Shown here piece after piece: positions 9,072 to 17,378 of a stretch of DNA of 64,000 nucleotides (its first letter is position 1; the number at the start of each line of letters is the position of its first letter). The stretch covers positions 248,001-312,000 of the forward strand of contig CAWJXW010000010.1 in NCBI GenBank assembly GCA_963846925.1, written 5' to 3'. This DNA is from JAQBQB01 sp963846925 (lineage in GTDB: Bacteria; Gemmatimonadota; Gemmatimonadetes; Gemmatimonadales; Gemmatimonadaceae). The translations under genes were made by a program, and so were the position numbers. The notes under the pieces are model-generated. The model was not told the origin of the DNA. It did not search any database and worked only from the letters and a program-made list of their open reading frames with translations.

Positions 9072-9122
9072 CACTCGCGGCCCAAAGAGCCGCGCAGCAT
9101 GAACAATGTAATGGCGGAACTA

Positions 9123-9165
9123 GAACGCGGGAAGGGGCGGCATACGCCGCCGCCTTCCCGCGTTC
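9123..9165. repeat. Strong 19-bp GC-rich inverted repeat (hairpin)
   Basis: GAACGCGGGAAGG and GGCGGC on the left pair with their complements on the right around an ATAC loop. This gives about 19 bp with one bulged G. It lies between the broken lipoprotein gene and the rimP terminator and has no T-tract on either strand, so it is not a canonical terminator. It may be a 3' end stabiliser or part of a dispersed palindromic element. Confidence 0.75.
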
Positions 9166-9195
9166 AGCCAACTCCGTCGCGTCGGAGTGCCCCGA

Positions 9196-9919
9196 TCAGC
9201 CTGGCCGGGCACCGCGGCGAGAGAGAGTAAAGGTCTGCGTCGCACCGGAGGCACCGTCGCCGTCACCGTCACGTCAGCCCTGCGCCGGCGGGCGCCGTCC
9301 ACGTGACGGAGGTCAATCCATTGGCATCGGTCGTCGTCGCCGTGCGCTGAGCGTGCCGCCGCCGGAAGACGCTCCATGTGACGCCCGCGCCGCCGATCCG
9401 TACCGCATCTGGCGTTGGCGATCTTCACGACCAGCGGAGCCGACGTGAGACCCGGCGCGACCGACTGGATGTCGCCGCTGATCTTCGCGAGCGTGGATCC
9501 CGCCGCGCTGAAGCGGTCGCAGTGATCGTCGCCGACGCGCCGGTCGCGATCGACGCGGTCAGCGAATCGAGGCCGACCGACGTGCCAAGCGTCCAAGCGG
9601 TCGTCGCGTCGCCGTTGGAATCCGTCAGCGAGCTGGCCACGCTCACCGAGCCCCCTGCGCCGACGACGGCCCAGGCCACCGACACGCCGGCGAGCGCGTT
9701 GCTGTTCTGATCCGTCACGTGCACGCTGATCGGAAGGGCGAGCAGTTGGCCCGCCGTTCCCGTTTGGCCGTTGCTCCCGGCGTTGACCGTAACGAAAGTC
9801 GCGATGAGCGGCACCAGGTTGTTGTTGTCGTTGTCGCTACACGCGACTCCGAGCATGGTACTGAGCGCCGTGACCACCGCGAGCGAAACACGCGTCACTT
9901 TCACCGTCTCCTTCACCAT
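9196..9919 (-). pseudogene. Lipoprotein with bacterial Ig-like (Big-1 type) domains, multiply frameshifted
   Basis: Starts at ATG 9919 with a good GGAGGT site 7 bases upstream. A lipoprotein signal ends at Cys27 (LGVACSDN). One intact Ig-like domain follows (PISVHVTDQNSNALAGVSV...TDSNGDATTAW). From about 9530 leftwards the second Ig-like domain is readable only by switching frames: AAGSTLAKISGDIQSVAPG, then GGAGVTWSV, GGGTLSA, TTTDANGLTSVTWTAPAGAG, VTVTATV and ASGATQTFTL before a stop near 9196. That is at least five shifts in about 330 bases, yet each piece is well conserved. Either the gene is freshly broken or the consensus is wrong here. Role: probably a surface-exposed Ig-repeat lipoprotein. 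Confidence 0.7.
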
Positions 9920-10196
9920 GACCCTACCTCCCATCCCGCTGCGTTGACTGTTTGCTTTCTCGCGCCCCCGGCCATCGCCGGCATCGCCGATCCGGTGGCT
10001 CGCGCGACTGTGGCCCGCCACGTTACTGCCCGGCGCGAGCCCGGAGCCGTTGCTCGCGCCGAAACCGAGGGACGAGGCCGTTGCCCATTCGCGGTCCCGT
10101 CCGTTCCTTTCGAGTTGAGAGACCGAATCGAGTTGGTCCTTCCCTCGTTCTCGCCCCGAAGAAAAATCCACGACGATGTGGTCAAGAACTGCGCCG

Positions 10197-10979
10197 ATGA
10201 CGGCGAGTTTCGTCTTATTCGCGATGTCGAATGCCGTCGCGCAGCGTGACACGCTCTCATCTTCGGCGCGCGTGCCGCGCGATCGCGTGTCGATCGTTGC
10301 CGGGTTCGCCGACGGGCAGCGACGCGACGTCGTCGTTTCGCCGCTCACCTATCTCGGCAGCGGCTACGCCGCGTCCGCCGCGTACGATCACTTCGGCGCG
10401 CACTCCGCCGTCGCGGTCGTCGCCACGTGGGACGCGCAGCGACTGCGGCCGCAAGGCAACGTGAACGAGGCGACCGAACTGGTCGTGCAAGGCGGCCTGC
10501 GCGCCGCCGCGCTGCGCACTTTGACGAACAGCGGCGGTTGGACGCTCTCGGCGGGTGCGTCCACCGGTCTCTGGGGCGTCGGCACCGAACACCGCTATCC
10601 CGCGCCGTACGAAAGCCGCGCCGGCTTCTTCGCCGCCTTCGCCACGGTCGGGCCGGCAGCCGAGCTACGCCGGCCGCTCCTCGGCGGCGCGGCGCGGCTC
10701 GAGCTCGACGCGCCGGTATTTGGATTCTCTGATCGCAGCTACTCCGAGACCAAGATCGGCCAACCGTTGTGGAGCGTCGACCGCGTCGGACCGCGGGAGA
10801 TGCGCGCGCTGAACGGCGCGCTCACCTATGCGCCCGCGCCCCTCGGACGCGTCGGCCTGCTGTTCTCCTACAGATTCTCGATTCTCGACTACCGCGACAC
10901 GCAGCCGCTGCGCACGGCGTCGCAGAGCTTCTCGATCGGACTGACGCGTTACCTGGGCAGCCTCCCGCTTCGGCGATGA
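10197..10979 (+). CDS. Putative outer-membrane beta-barrel protein
   Basis: 260 aa with an N-terminal signal peptide (FVLFAMSNAVAQ) followed by alternating hydrophobic/polar strands with Tyr and Gly ends (SGYAASAAYDHFGAHSAVAV, LSAGASTGLWGVG, GLLFSYRFSILDYR). The C-terminus SIGLTRYLG resembles an outer-membrane insertion strand, although extra residues follow it. ATG 10197 gives a cleaner signal peptide than the upstream in-frame ATG 10176. It overlaps the next gene by ATGA. No recognisable specific family; a small porin-like or structural barrel is the best description. Confidence 0.6.
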   Translation: MTASFVLFAMSNAVAQRDTLSSSARVPRDRVSIVAGFADGQRRDVVVSPLTYLGSGYAASAAYDHFGAHSAVAVVATWDAQRLRPQGNVNEATELVVQGGLRAAALRTLTNSGGWTLSAGASTGLWGVGTEHRYPAPYESRAGFFAAFATVGPAAELRRPLLGGAARLELDAPVFGFSDRSYSETKIGQPLWSVDRVGPREMRALNGALTYAPAPLGRVGLLFSYRFSILDYRDTQPLRTASQSFSIGLTRYLGSLPLRR

Positions 10980-11990
10980 GGATGCGACGTCTCGCGTGGG
11001 TCGCGGCCGCGCTCGTGGCGGTGGGGTGCGCGGACGTCGTCGGGCCGCCGGCGGCGACCGACCATGGCTCGCTGTTCGACGATCTGTGGCACCAGTTCGA
11101 TCTTCACTACTCGTACTTCGCCGTCACGCGGGTGAACTGGGATTCGCTCGGCGCGTACTATCGCCCGATCGCGGTGTCGGCGCCGAACGACGTTCAGTTC
11201 GCGCGCGTGCTCGGAGCGATGCTCGCCGAATTGAAGGACATGCACGTCTCGCTTTCGGCCGGCCCGGCCGGCACGATGCGCTATATCTCGCGGTTCGATA
11301 CCACCGCCACCTACTTCAGCGACGTGGTGACGCTCGGCCGCTACGTCCGTATCCCCACGTCGACTCCGAGCGGCCACATACAGTACGGTCTCGCGAGCGA
11401 CTCGATCGGATATGCGCGCATCCCCACCTTCGACGGCGGCAACTGGTCGGGCGAGATGGACGACGCAATCCGGGGCATGGCCGGCATGCGCACGCTGATC
11501 ATCGACGTCCGCGACAATCCGGGGGGCGACTACGTGCTGGCCGCCGCGCTGGCCGGCCGGTTCACCACCCAGCGGCGCGTCTATGGATACACGCGCCGCC
11601 GCAACGGTCCGCGACACGATGATTTCACCGATTTCTCGGAGGAGACCATCGCGCCCGCCGGGACGCACTTCGGCGGCCGCGTTCTCGTGCTGGCGAATCG
11701 CCATTCGTTCAGCAGCGCCGAAGACTTCGTGCTCGCCATGCGGTCGATTCCCGGCGTCGTGATCGTCGGCGACACCACCGCCGGCGCCACCGGGCGGACC
11801 GATCGTCCGCGAGCTGGCCAACGGCTGGACGTATCAGCTGTCGGAGTGGATCGAGTACACGCCGGACCGCGTGCCGTTCGAGTCCATCGGTCTCGCGCCC
11901 ACGATCTTCGCGCGAACCACCGCCGATGACGCGTCGCGCGGAGTCGACGCGGTGGTCGAACGGGCGATGGCGGTCGCGCGGCAGCCTTGA
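10976..11990 (+). pseudogene. S41-family peptidase-like lipoprotein, one-base frameshift near the end
   Basis: The lipoprotein signal ends at Cys18 (ALVAVGCAD). The body shows S41/C-terminal-processing-protease features: an N-terminal helical domain, then GYARIPTFDGGNW, LIIDVRDNPGG and VLANRHSFSSAEDFVLAM, where the Ser of the SFSSAED segment is the expected nucleophile. At about 11799 the sequence reads GGGCGGACC; with one G fewer the frame continues cleanly as GPIVRELANGWTYQLSEW to TGA at 11990. As written, the frame instead runs to 11929 with a non-homologous tail. I annotate to 11990. A secreted peptidase or tricorn-like hydrolase, co-transcribed with the barrel gene before it. Confidence 0.7.
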
Positions 11991-12010
11991 TCGGCCGCCG
12001 GTGTGGACGG

Positions 12011-12718
12011 TCAGCCCGCGCTCGCGACCATGACGCCGAGCTGCCGCCCGGCGTCGCCGGCGCGATGTGAGAAGAACCGCGCGTTGTCGTGACGCGTGCA
12101 CCACGTGCTGATCGACACGTCTCGAACGCCGGCCTGTCGCGCGTGGGCCGCGATCAGGGCACGGAGGTCGACCCGGGTCGGCCGTCCCGGATTCGTGCCG
12201 GTCAACTCGGCGTAGACGTCGCCGCTCACCTCGTAACAGTCGCCGCAGATCGCCGGGCCGAGATGCACGCGCAGCTCCTCCGCCGCGACGCCACGCTTCA
12301 CCAGCGTGTCGATTCCGCGCTCCACGATGCGCGCCGCCGTCCCCCGCCAGCCCGAGTGTAGCAAAGCGATCGCTCCCGACTCGTGCGCCATGAAGACCGG
12401 CACGCAGTCGGCGACGGTCACCGCCAGCGCCGTGCCGCGGTCCATCGCGACATGCCCGTCCGCGTCGTCGGCGCGGAGCCATCCCTCCCAACACGTCGCG
12501 TGCACGAGAACAGTCGAGCCGTGCACCTGGCTCGCCGTCGCAAGGCGCGGTCCGGCGCGGCGAAGCTCGCCCCGCAGCGCCGACCATCGCTCCGTCACCG
12601 CTTTGGCCGGCTCGTCGCTCGCCAAGCCGAAGCTGCCGACGGCGCGGGTCGTCGTGAACGCGAGCACGCCGAGATCGGCGAATCCGGGCGCGATCTCCGA
12701 CTGACCAACGACGTTCAT
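12011..12718 (-). CDS. pgeF: Polyphenol oxidase/PgeF (YfiH) family, peptidoglycan editing factor
   Basis: 235 aa. The zinc-site motifs of this family are all present: SQVHG, VADCVPVFM, LLHSGWRGTAARIVE, GPAICGDCYEV. Members remove wrongly incorporated L-Ser-containing UDP-MurNAc precursors and are also described as purine nucleoside hydrolysing/phosphorylating enzymes (laccase-like fold). ATG 12718 overlaps the stop of murA (ATGA), a fitting neighbour for a peptidoglycan quality-control enzyme. The frame is open far upstream inside murA, but that extension is not homologous. Confidence 0.9.
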   Translation of the reverse strand: MNVVGQSEIAPGFADLGVLAFTTTRAVGSFGLASDEPAKAVTERWSALRGELRRAGPRLATASQVHGSTVLVHATCWEGWLRADDADGHVAMDRGTALAVTVADCVPVFMAHESGAIALLHSGWRGTAARIVERGIDTLVKRGVAAEELRVHLGPAICGDCYEVSGDVYAELTGTNPGRPTRVDLRALIAAHARQAGVRDVSISTWCTRHDNARFFSHRAGDAGRQLGVMVASAG

Positions 12719-14013
12719 TTCGACCGCCGGTCCTCCACGCGCTCGATCCGCGCGCCGAGGGCGAGCAGCCGCTCGTCGATGCGCTCGTACCCCCGCTCGA
12801 TCTGCCCCACGTTGTTGATCGTGCTCTCGCCCTCGGCGCAGAGGGCGGCGATCAGCATCGCCATCCCCGCGCGAATGTCGGGCGATTCGACCGTGCTCCC
12901 CCGCAGCCGCGACGGTCCGGCGACGAGCGCGCGGTGGGGATCGCACAGCACGATGCGCGCGCCCATCCCGACCAGCTTGTCGACGAAGAAAAGGCGCGAC
13001 TCGAACATCTTCTCGTGAATGAGAATGAGCCCCGTACACTGCGTCGCCGTCACGAGCGCGATGGACATCGTGTCCGCCGGGAACGCGGGCCACGGCTGAT
13101 CCTCGAGCTTGGGCACGTGCCCCCCGAGGTCGCTCTGGATCTCGCGCTCCTGCTCCGCCGGGATCACGAGATCGCGCCCCTCGATCGTGCACGAGATGCC
13201 GAGCCGCGCGAACCCCATCAGCGTCGATCGCAGATGCTCCACGCCGGCGTCGGCGATGCGGAGCGTGGACCGTGTGACCGCGGCGAGCCCGATGAACGAT
13301 CCGACCTCGATGTGATCCGGACCGATTCGATGCGTTCCGCCCTTCAGCGGCTTGGCGCCGTGAATCGTCAGGAGGTTGGTTCCGATTCCCTCGATCTGCG
13401 CGCCGAGCGCGACGAGAAAGTTGCAGAGATCCTGGACGTGCGGCTCGCAGGCCGCGTTGCGAAGGATCGTCGTGCCCGTCGCGGCAACGGCCGCCGTGAT
13501 CGCGTTCTCCGTGCCGGTGACGCTCGGCTCGTCCAGAAACACGTCCGCGCCGCGGAGCCCGGGGGTGCTCAGTCGAAAGTTGTCCGTCAGATCGAACGAC
13601 GCGCCGAGTCGCTCGAGCGCGAGAAAGTGCGTATCCACCCTCCGCCGGCCGATGACGTCTCCCCCGGGCGGGGGTAGCTCGATCTGACCGCACCGCGCCA
13701 GTAGCGGCCCTGCGAGAAGGATCGAGGCGCGTATCTTTCGGCAGAGGACGGGGTCGAGACTCGCCGCGCGCACGGTTTTGGCATGGATGCGAAGGGTGTT
13801 GCGCGCTTCCCACGAGATGTCGGCCCCGGTCGACGCAACGAGCTCCACGAGGGTCTCGACGTCGCGGATCCGCGGGACGTTTTCGAGCGTGACCGGCTGG
13901 TCGGTGAGAAGAGCGGCGCAGATGATCGGCAGCGCGGCGTTCTTGTTGCCGGATGGGCGGACGGTGCCGGAGAGGGGGGCGCCGCCCTGAACGATGAACT
14001 GCGAAGCCGTCAT
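12715..14013 (-). CDS. murA: UDP-N-acetylglucosamine 1-carboxyvinyltransferase MurA (Asp at the catalytic Cys position)
   Basis: 432 aa; first committed step of peptidoglycan synthesis, transferring enolpyruvate from PEP to UDP-GlcNAc. Conserved features: SGNKNAALP with the PEP-binding Lys, FPADTM with the catalytic Asp, DIRAGMA and the C-terminal IERGYERIDERL. The flexible loop normally reads PGGCAIG; here it is PPGGDVIGRRRVD, so residue 119 (codon 13657-13659, GAC) is Asp where most MurA have Cys. That substitution is known in naturally fosfomycin-insensitive MurA, for example in mycobacteria. The start at ATG 14013 (MTASQF) matches the family N-terminus. Confidence 0.95.
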   Translation of the reverse strand: MTASQFIVQGGAPLSGTVRPSGNKNAALPIICAALLTDQPVTLENVPRIRDVETLVELVASTGADISWEARNTLRIHAKTVRAASLDPVLCRKIRASILLAGPLLARCGQIELPPPGGDVIGRRRVDTHFLALERLGASFDLTDNFRLSTPGLRGADVFLDEPSVTGTENAITAAVAATGTTILRNAACEPHVQDLCNFLVALGAQIEGIGTNLLTIHGAKPLKGGTHRIGPDHIEVGSFIGLAAVTRSTLRIADAGVEHLRSTLMGFARLGISCTIEGRDLVIPAEQEREIQSDLGGHVPKLEDQPWPAFPADTMSIALVTATQCTGLILIHEKMFESRLFFVDKLVGMGARIVLCDPHRALVAGPSRLRGSTVESPDIRAGMAMLIAALCAEGESTINNVGQIERGYERIDERLLALGARIERVEDRRSK

Positions 14014-14162
14014 GTGCGGAAGTCGCTCGCGCGAAGGTGTGGTCGGAGCGAAGAATGACCGGGGGCCCAAGCCGAGGTCAATGCCGCGGGTCGCTTGCAC
14101 TCGTCGAACGTCGTCCGTAGGATGCGCCGCGTTGGAGCCGTCATCCCGAGCCTTGAACCACG

Positions 14163-14750
14163 ATGACTGACATCTTCCAGCAGATCACCGCGATCAGCAC
14201 CGCCATCATCGGCGTGTCGCTCGTCGTGCTGATCGTGCTGATCGTCGTCGCCGCGGCGCGGGCGCGGTCCGCCGGCAAGAGGCTCGAGCAGGTGCTCCAG
14301 CGGACGCTCGACGACCTGAGGCCCCTCATCGAGCGAAGCAAGGTGATCTCCGAGGACGTATCGGCCATGACGCACTCGATCCGTGGCGACGTCGCCGCCG
14401 TGAGCGAGACCGTCACCGCGGCCAACGAGCGGGTGCGCGCCGCCCTCACCGCGACCGAGGAGCGGCTGGCCGAGTTCGACGCGCTTCTATCGGTCGTCCA
14501 GAGCGAGGCCGAGGACATCTTCATCTCGACCGCGGCCGCCGTGCGCGGGGTAGGCCGCGGCGCGGCTTCGCTCGGCCGGCGCCGTGGGACAAACCTTGCG
14601 TCCGTTGAAGCCGAGGACGCCGCCGCCGGCGGCGATGTCCACGACGAAGAGGAGGGCGACCGCGATGCGATCGATACGAGACGAGTTGAAGAGGCCCCAG
14701 AACCTGCTCCGCGGATTCGACCCCGTGCGCCTCGTCCGCGGGCCTCGTAG
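14163..14750 (+). CDS. DUF948-like single-pass membrane coiled-coil protein
   Basis: 195 aa. One N-terminal membrane helix (about residues 15-34, VSLVVLIVLIVVAAARA) is followed by a heptad-rich stretch (LEQVLQRTLDDLRPLIERSK...VTAANERVRAALTATEERL) and a charged, Pro-rich tail. This matches the DUF948 pattern of small general-stress membrane proteins. The last 86 bases overlap the next gene in another frame. Function unknown; probably membrane-anchored. Confidence 0.6.
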   Translation: MTDIFQQITAISTAIIGVSLVVLIVLIVVAAARARSAGKRLEQVLQRTLDDLRPLIERSKVISEDVSAMTHSIRGDVAAVSETVTAANERVRAALTATEERLAEFDALLSVVQSEAEDIFISTAAAVRGVGRGAASLGRRRGTNLASVEAEDAAAGGDVHDEEEGDRDAIDTRRVEEAPEPAPRIRPRAPRPRAS

Positions 14751-15000
14751 GCGCAACGCGGAGGTCGTCACCGCCGCGATCCTCGGTGCGGCGGTGGGTG
14801 CCGGCCTCGTCTACCTGCTGGCGCAGCGGTCGGGGGGCGGGCGCGGCGGGCGGTCGCTGCGGCCGATGATGCGCAGCCTCCGACGGAACGTCGCCGAGTA
14901 CGCCGGGAGCGCGCGCGACGCCATCGACGAAGCCGTCGAGTCGGAGCTCAAGGACCTGCGCCGCTCGATTCGGCGACAGCGCAAGCGCTTTGGGGTCTGA
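14665..15000 (+). CDS. YtxH-like small membrane protein
   Basis: About 111 aa. After a basic N-terminus there is a single helix (VVTAAILGAAVGAGLVYLLAQ), then a basic amphipathic region (RRNVAEYAGSARDAIDEAVESEL). This resembles YtxH-type gas-vesicle/stress proteins that often follow DUF948 genes. I start at ATG 14665 because AGGAGG lies 9 bases upstream; ATG 14635 is in frame too. It overlaps the previous gene by 86 bases. Confidence 0.5.
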   Translation: MRSIRDELKRPQNLLRGFDPVRLVRGPRRRNAEVVTAAILGAAVGAGLVYLLAQRSGGGRGGRSLRPMMRSLRRNVAEYAGSARDAIDEAVESELKDLRRSIRRQRKRFGV

Positions 15001-15036
15001 CGTGCGTCGGCCCGCGCGTCGGGGGGGGCGGCACGG

Positions 15037-15951
15037 GTGCCGACCTGCCTCTGGCTGGCGGTCGTGCTCGTCGTGATCGCTCCTGGCGTCGCGCACGCCT
15101 GGACGCCGGGCACGCACGTTTTTCTCGGCGACGCCGTCATTCGTTCGCTCCAACTCCTGCCGCCGACGGTCGCCGCCCTGCTGAGCGAATTCCCATACGA
15201 TTTCTTGTACGGATCGATCGCCGCCGACACGAGCATCGCCAAGAAGTACGCGCCGGCGGGCCGGCATTGTCATTCGTGGACCGTCGGCATGGAGATCTAC
15301 GACAGCGCCGCCGAGCCGCAGCTCCGCGCATTCGGGCTGGGCTACCTCGCGCACCTCGCCGCCGACGCCGTCGCCCACAACTATTTCGTGCCGCGCCAGT
15401 TGGCGGTCACGTCGAGCACGTCCTCGCTCGGCCACTCATACTGGGAAAGCCGGTTCGAGACGCACCTCGGCACCGAGGTCGCCCGCCGCGCGCGCGAGTT
15501 GATCCTGATCGACCACTCGCGCTCCGACGGATTGCTCGACCGGGTGTTGAGCCCGACGATCTTCAGCACGCCGACCAACCGGCGGATCTTTCGCGGCATG
15601 GTGATCGTGGCCGACAACGAATCGTGGCAGCGGATCTTTCAGCTGCTGCGCGAGAACAGCCGCTGGGATCTCGCCGAGGACGACGTCGGCCGATACCTCG
15701 GGCGGGCCTACGACTTCATCATCGATCTGTTGATGCGCATGGACCGGGCGGAGCCATATCAGCTCGATCCCTCGGGTGACGCGGCGTTGCGCATGGCGAA
15801 GCGCATTCGGCGGCGCGTGCTTCGCGCCGAAGGCGAGGACCGGCTTCACGACGAGGCGGAGCGTCAGTTCGGATTGCCCGCCACGTCGCTGGCTTTTTCC
15901 GCGAGGCTCGCCGCTCCGCTCTACGAGCCGGCGCGCGTCCCCAGCAACTGA
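15037..15951 (+). CDS. Zinc-dependent phospholipase C-like secreted protein
   Basis: 304 aa, GTG start. The signal peptide ends ...GVAHA and is followed directly by WTPGTH, placing a Trp at the mature N-terminus as in zinc-dependent phospholipase C. Candidate metal ligands follow: HVFLGD, ADTSIAKKY, HCHSW, HLAADAVAHNYFVP and HSYWESRFETHL. It probably acts outside the cytoplasm on lipids or other phosphoesters. A G8 tract at 15021-15028 lies just upstream; one extra G would join an in-frame GTG at 15002 and lengthen the signal peptide n-region. The 3' end overlaps convergent gatB by 31 bases. Confidence 0.7.
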   Translation: MPTCLWLAVVLVVIAPGVAHAWTPGTHVFLGDAVIRSLQLLPPTVAALLSEFPYDFLYGSIAADTSIAKKYAPAGRHCHSWTVGMEIYDSAAEPQLRAFGLGYLAHLAADAVAHNYFVPRQLAVTSSTSSLGHSYWESRFETHLGTEVARRARELILIDHSRSDGLLDRVLSPTIFSTPTNRRIFRGMVIVADNESWQRIFQLLRENSRWDLAEDDVGRYLGRAYDFIIDLLMRMDRAEPYQLDPSGDAALRMAKRIRRRVLRAEGEDRLHDEAERQFGLPATSLAFSARLAAPLYEPARVPSN

Positions 15952-17378
15952 TTCACGCGCTTCGGGTCGGCACCGCCGCCCGACTTCTTCATCACGAATC
16001 CGACCAGGACGCCTTGCAGCCGCCGCTCTCCCCGCAGGAAGCGGCCGGCTTCACCAGGGTGCTCGGCGAAAACTTCGTCGATCCAGCGCGCGAGCGCGTC
16101 GTCGTCGGTGACCTTGAGGAGTCCCTCGCGCTCGGCGATCGCGCGCGGTTCGCCGCCGCGCTCGGCCATCGCGGCGAAGACCTGTTTCGCCGCCGTGTGG
16201 CTGACCACGCCGTCGCGGACGAGGGCCAGCAACTCGCCAAGACCAGCCGGGCGGACGCGCAGCTCGTCGATCGACTGACCAGACGCCTTGAGGGACGCGA
16301 GGACCTCTCCGAGCACCCAGTTCGCCGCGGCTTTGGGATCGCCGCTCCGCGTCGCCAACTCGTCGAAATAGTCGCCGAGCGCCCGGCTCGACGTGAGCAC
16401 GCCGACGTCGTACGCGGTGAGCGACGGATACGACGTCGTGAACCGTGCGCCGCGCGCCGCCGGCAGCTCGGGAAGCTCGCGACGGATTCGCTCGATCCGT
16501 TCGCCCGTCACGACCAACGGAGGTAGGTCGGGATCCGGGAAGTACCGGTAGTCGTGGCTTCCCTCTTTCGACCGCGCCGGCCGCACCTCCTCCATCGTCG
16601 CGTCCCAGAGCATGGTCTGCTGTTCGACGCGCCCACCGGAATCGAGCAGCGCCGCCTGGCGCCGCGCCTCGGCATCGATGGCGCGCACGACGGCCGAGAA
16701 CGAATTCATGTTCTTGATCTCGGTCTTGGTGCCCAGCGCGGCCGCGCCGGGCAGCCGAATGCTGACGTTGGCGTCGACGCGGAGACTCCCTTCCTCCATG
16801 CTCACGTCGCTCACGCGGGCGTATTCGAGGATCTGCTTGAGCGTCTTGAGATATGCCTCGGCCTCGGCCGCGCTCCGGATGTCCGGCTCGCTCACGATCT
16901 CGGCGAGCGGCACGCCGGCGCGGTTGAGGTCGACCGCTGTGGCAGCGGTGAACCGGTCGTGGATCGACTTCCCGGCGTCTTCCTCCATGTGGAGGCGCGT
17001 GATGCCGATCGTCCGCGGCGGCTCGACGCGGGGGCCGGGGAGCGTCACGCGGCCGCCCGTCGCCAACGGCCGGTCGAATTGAGAGATCTGATATCCTTTG
17101 GGCAGATCGGGATAGAAATAGTTCTTGCGCGCGAAGACGGAGACCGGATGAACCGTGCAGTCGAGGGCGAGCGCGGCGCGAATCGCCAACTCGACGGCGT
17201 GGTTGTTCAAGACCGGCAGGGCCCCGGGCAATCCCAGGCAGACGGGACAGGTGTGCTGGTTCGGTGGCGCCCCGAAATCGGTGGAGCAGCCGCAGAAAAT
17301 CTTCGTCTTGGTCTGGAGGTGAACGTGCACCTCGAGCCCGACGACCATCTCGTACCCGGTGCCGCCGCCAGACGTCAT
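15921..17378 (-). CDS. gatB: Asp-tRNA(Asn)/Glu-tRNA(Gln) amidotransferase subunit B
   Basis: 485 aa. Catalyses the ATP-dependent kinase/amidation step that converts mischarged Glu-tRNA(Gln) or Asp-tRNA(Asn). Motifs: GLEVHVHLQTKTKIFCGC, PVCLGLPGALPVLN, NYFYPDLPKGYQISQ, EDAGKSIHD and the C-terminal YqeY-like helical domain ending GFVMKKSGGGADPKRVNQLL. The ATG overlaps gatA by ATGA; an open extension upstream to 17540 lies inside gatA and is not homologous. Operon order is gatC-gatA-gatB. Confidence 0.97.
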   Translation of the reverse strand: MTSGGGTGYEMVVGLEVHVHLQTKTKIFCGCSTDFGAPPNQHTCPVCLGLPGALPVLNNHAVELAIRAALALDCTVHPVSVFARKNYFYPDLPKGYQISQFDRPLATGGRVTLPGPRVEPPRTIGITRLHMEEDAGKSIHDRFTAATAVDLNRAGVPLAEIVSEPDIRSAAEAEAYLKTLKQILEYARVSDVSMEEGSLRVDANVSIRLPGAAALGTKTEIKNMNSFSAVVRAIDAEARRQAALLDSGGRVEQQTMLWDATMEEVRPARSKEGSHDYRYFPDPDLPPLVVTGERIERIRRELPELPAARGARFTTSYPSLTAYDVGVLTSSRALGDYFDELATRSGDPKAAANWVLGEVLASLKASGQSIDELRVRPAGLGELLALVRDGVVSHTAAKQVFAAMAERGGEPRAIAEREGLLKVTDDDALARWIDEVFAEHPGEAGRFLRGERRLQGVLVGFVMKKSGGGADPKRVNQLLGTRAGS

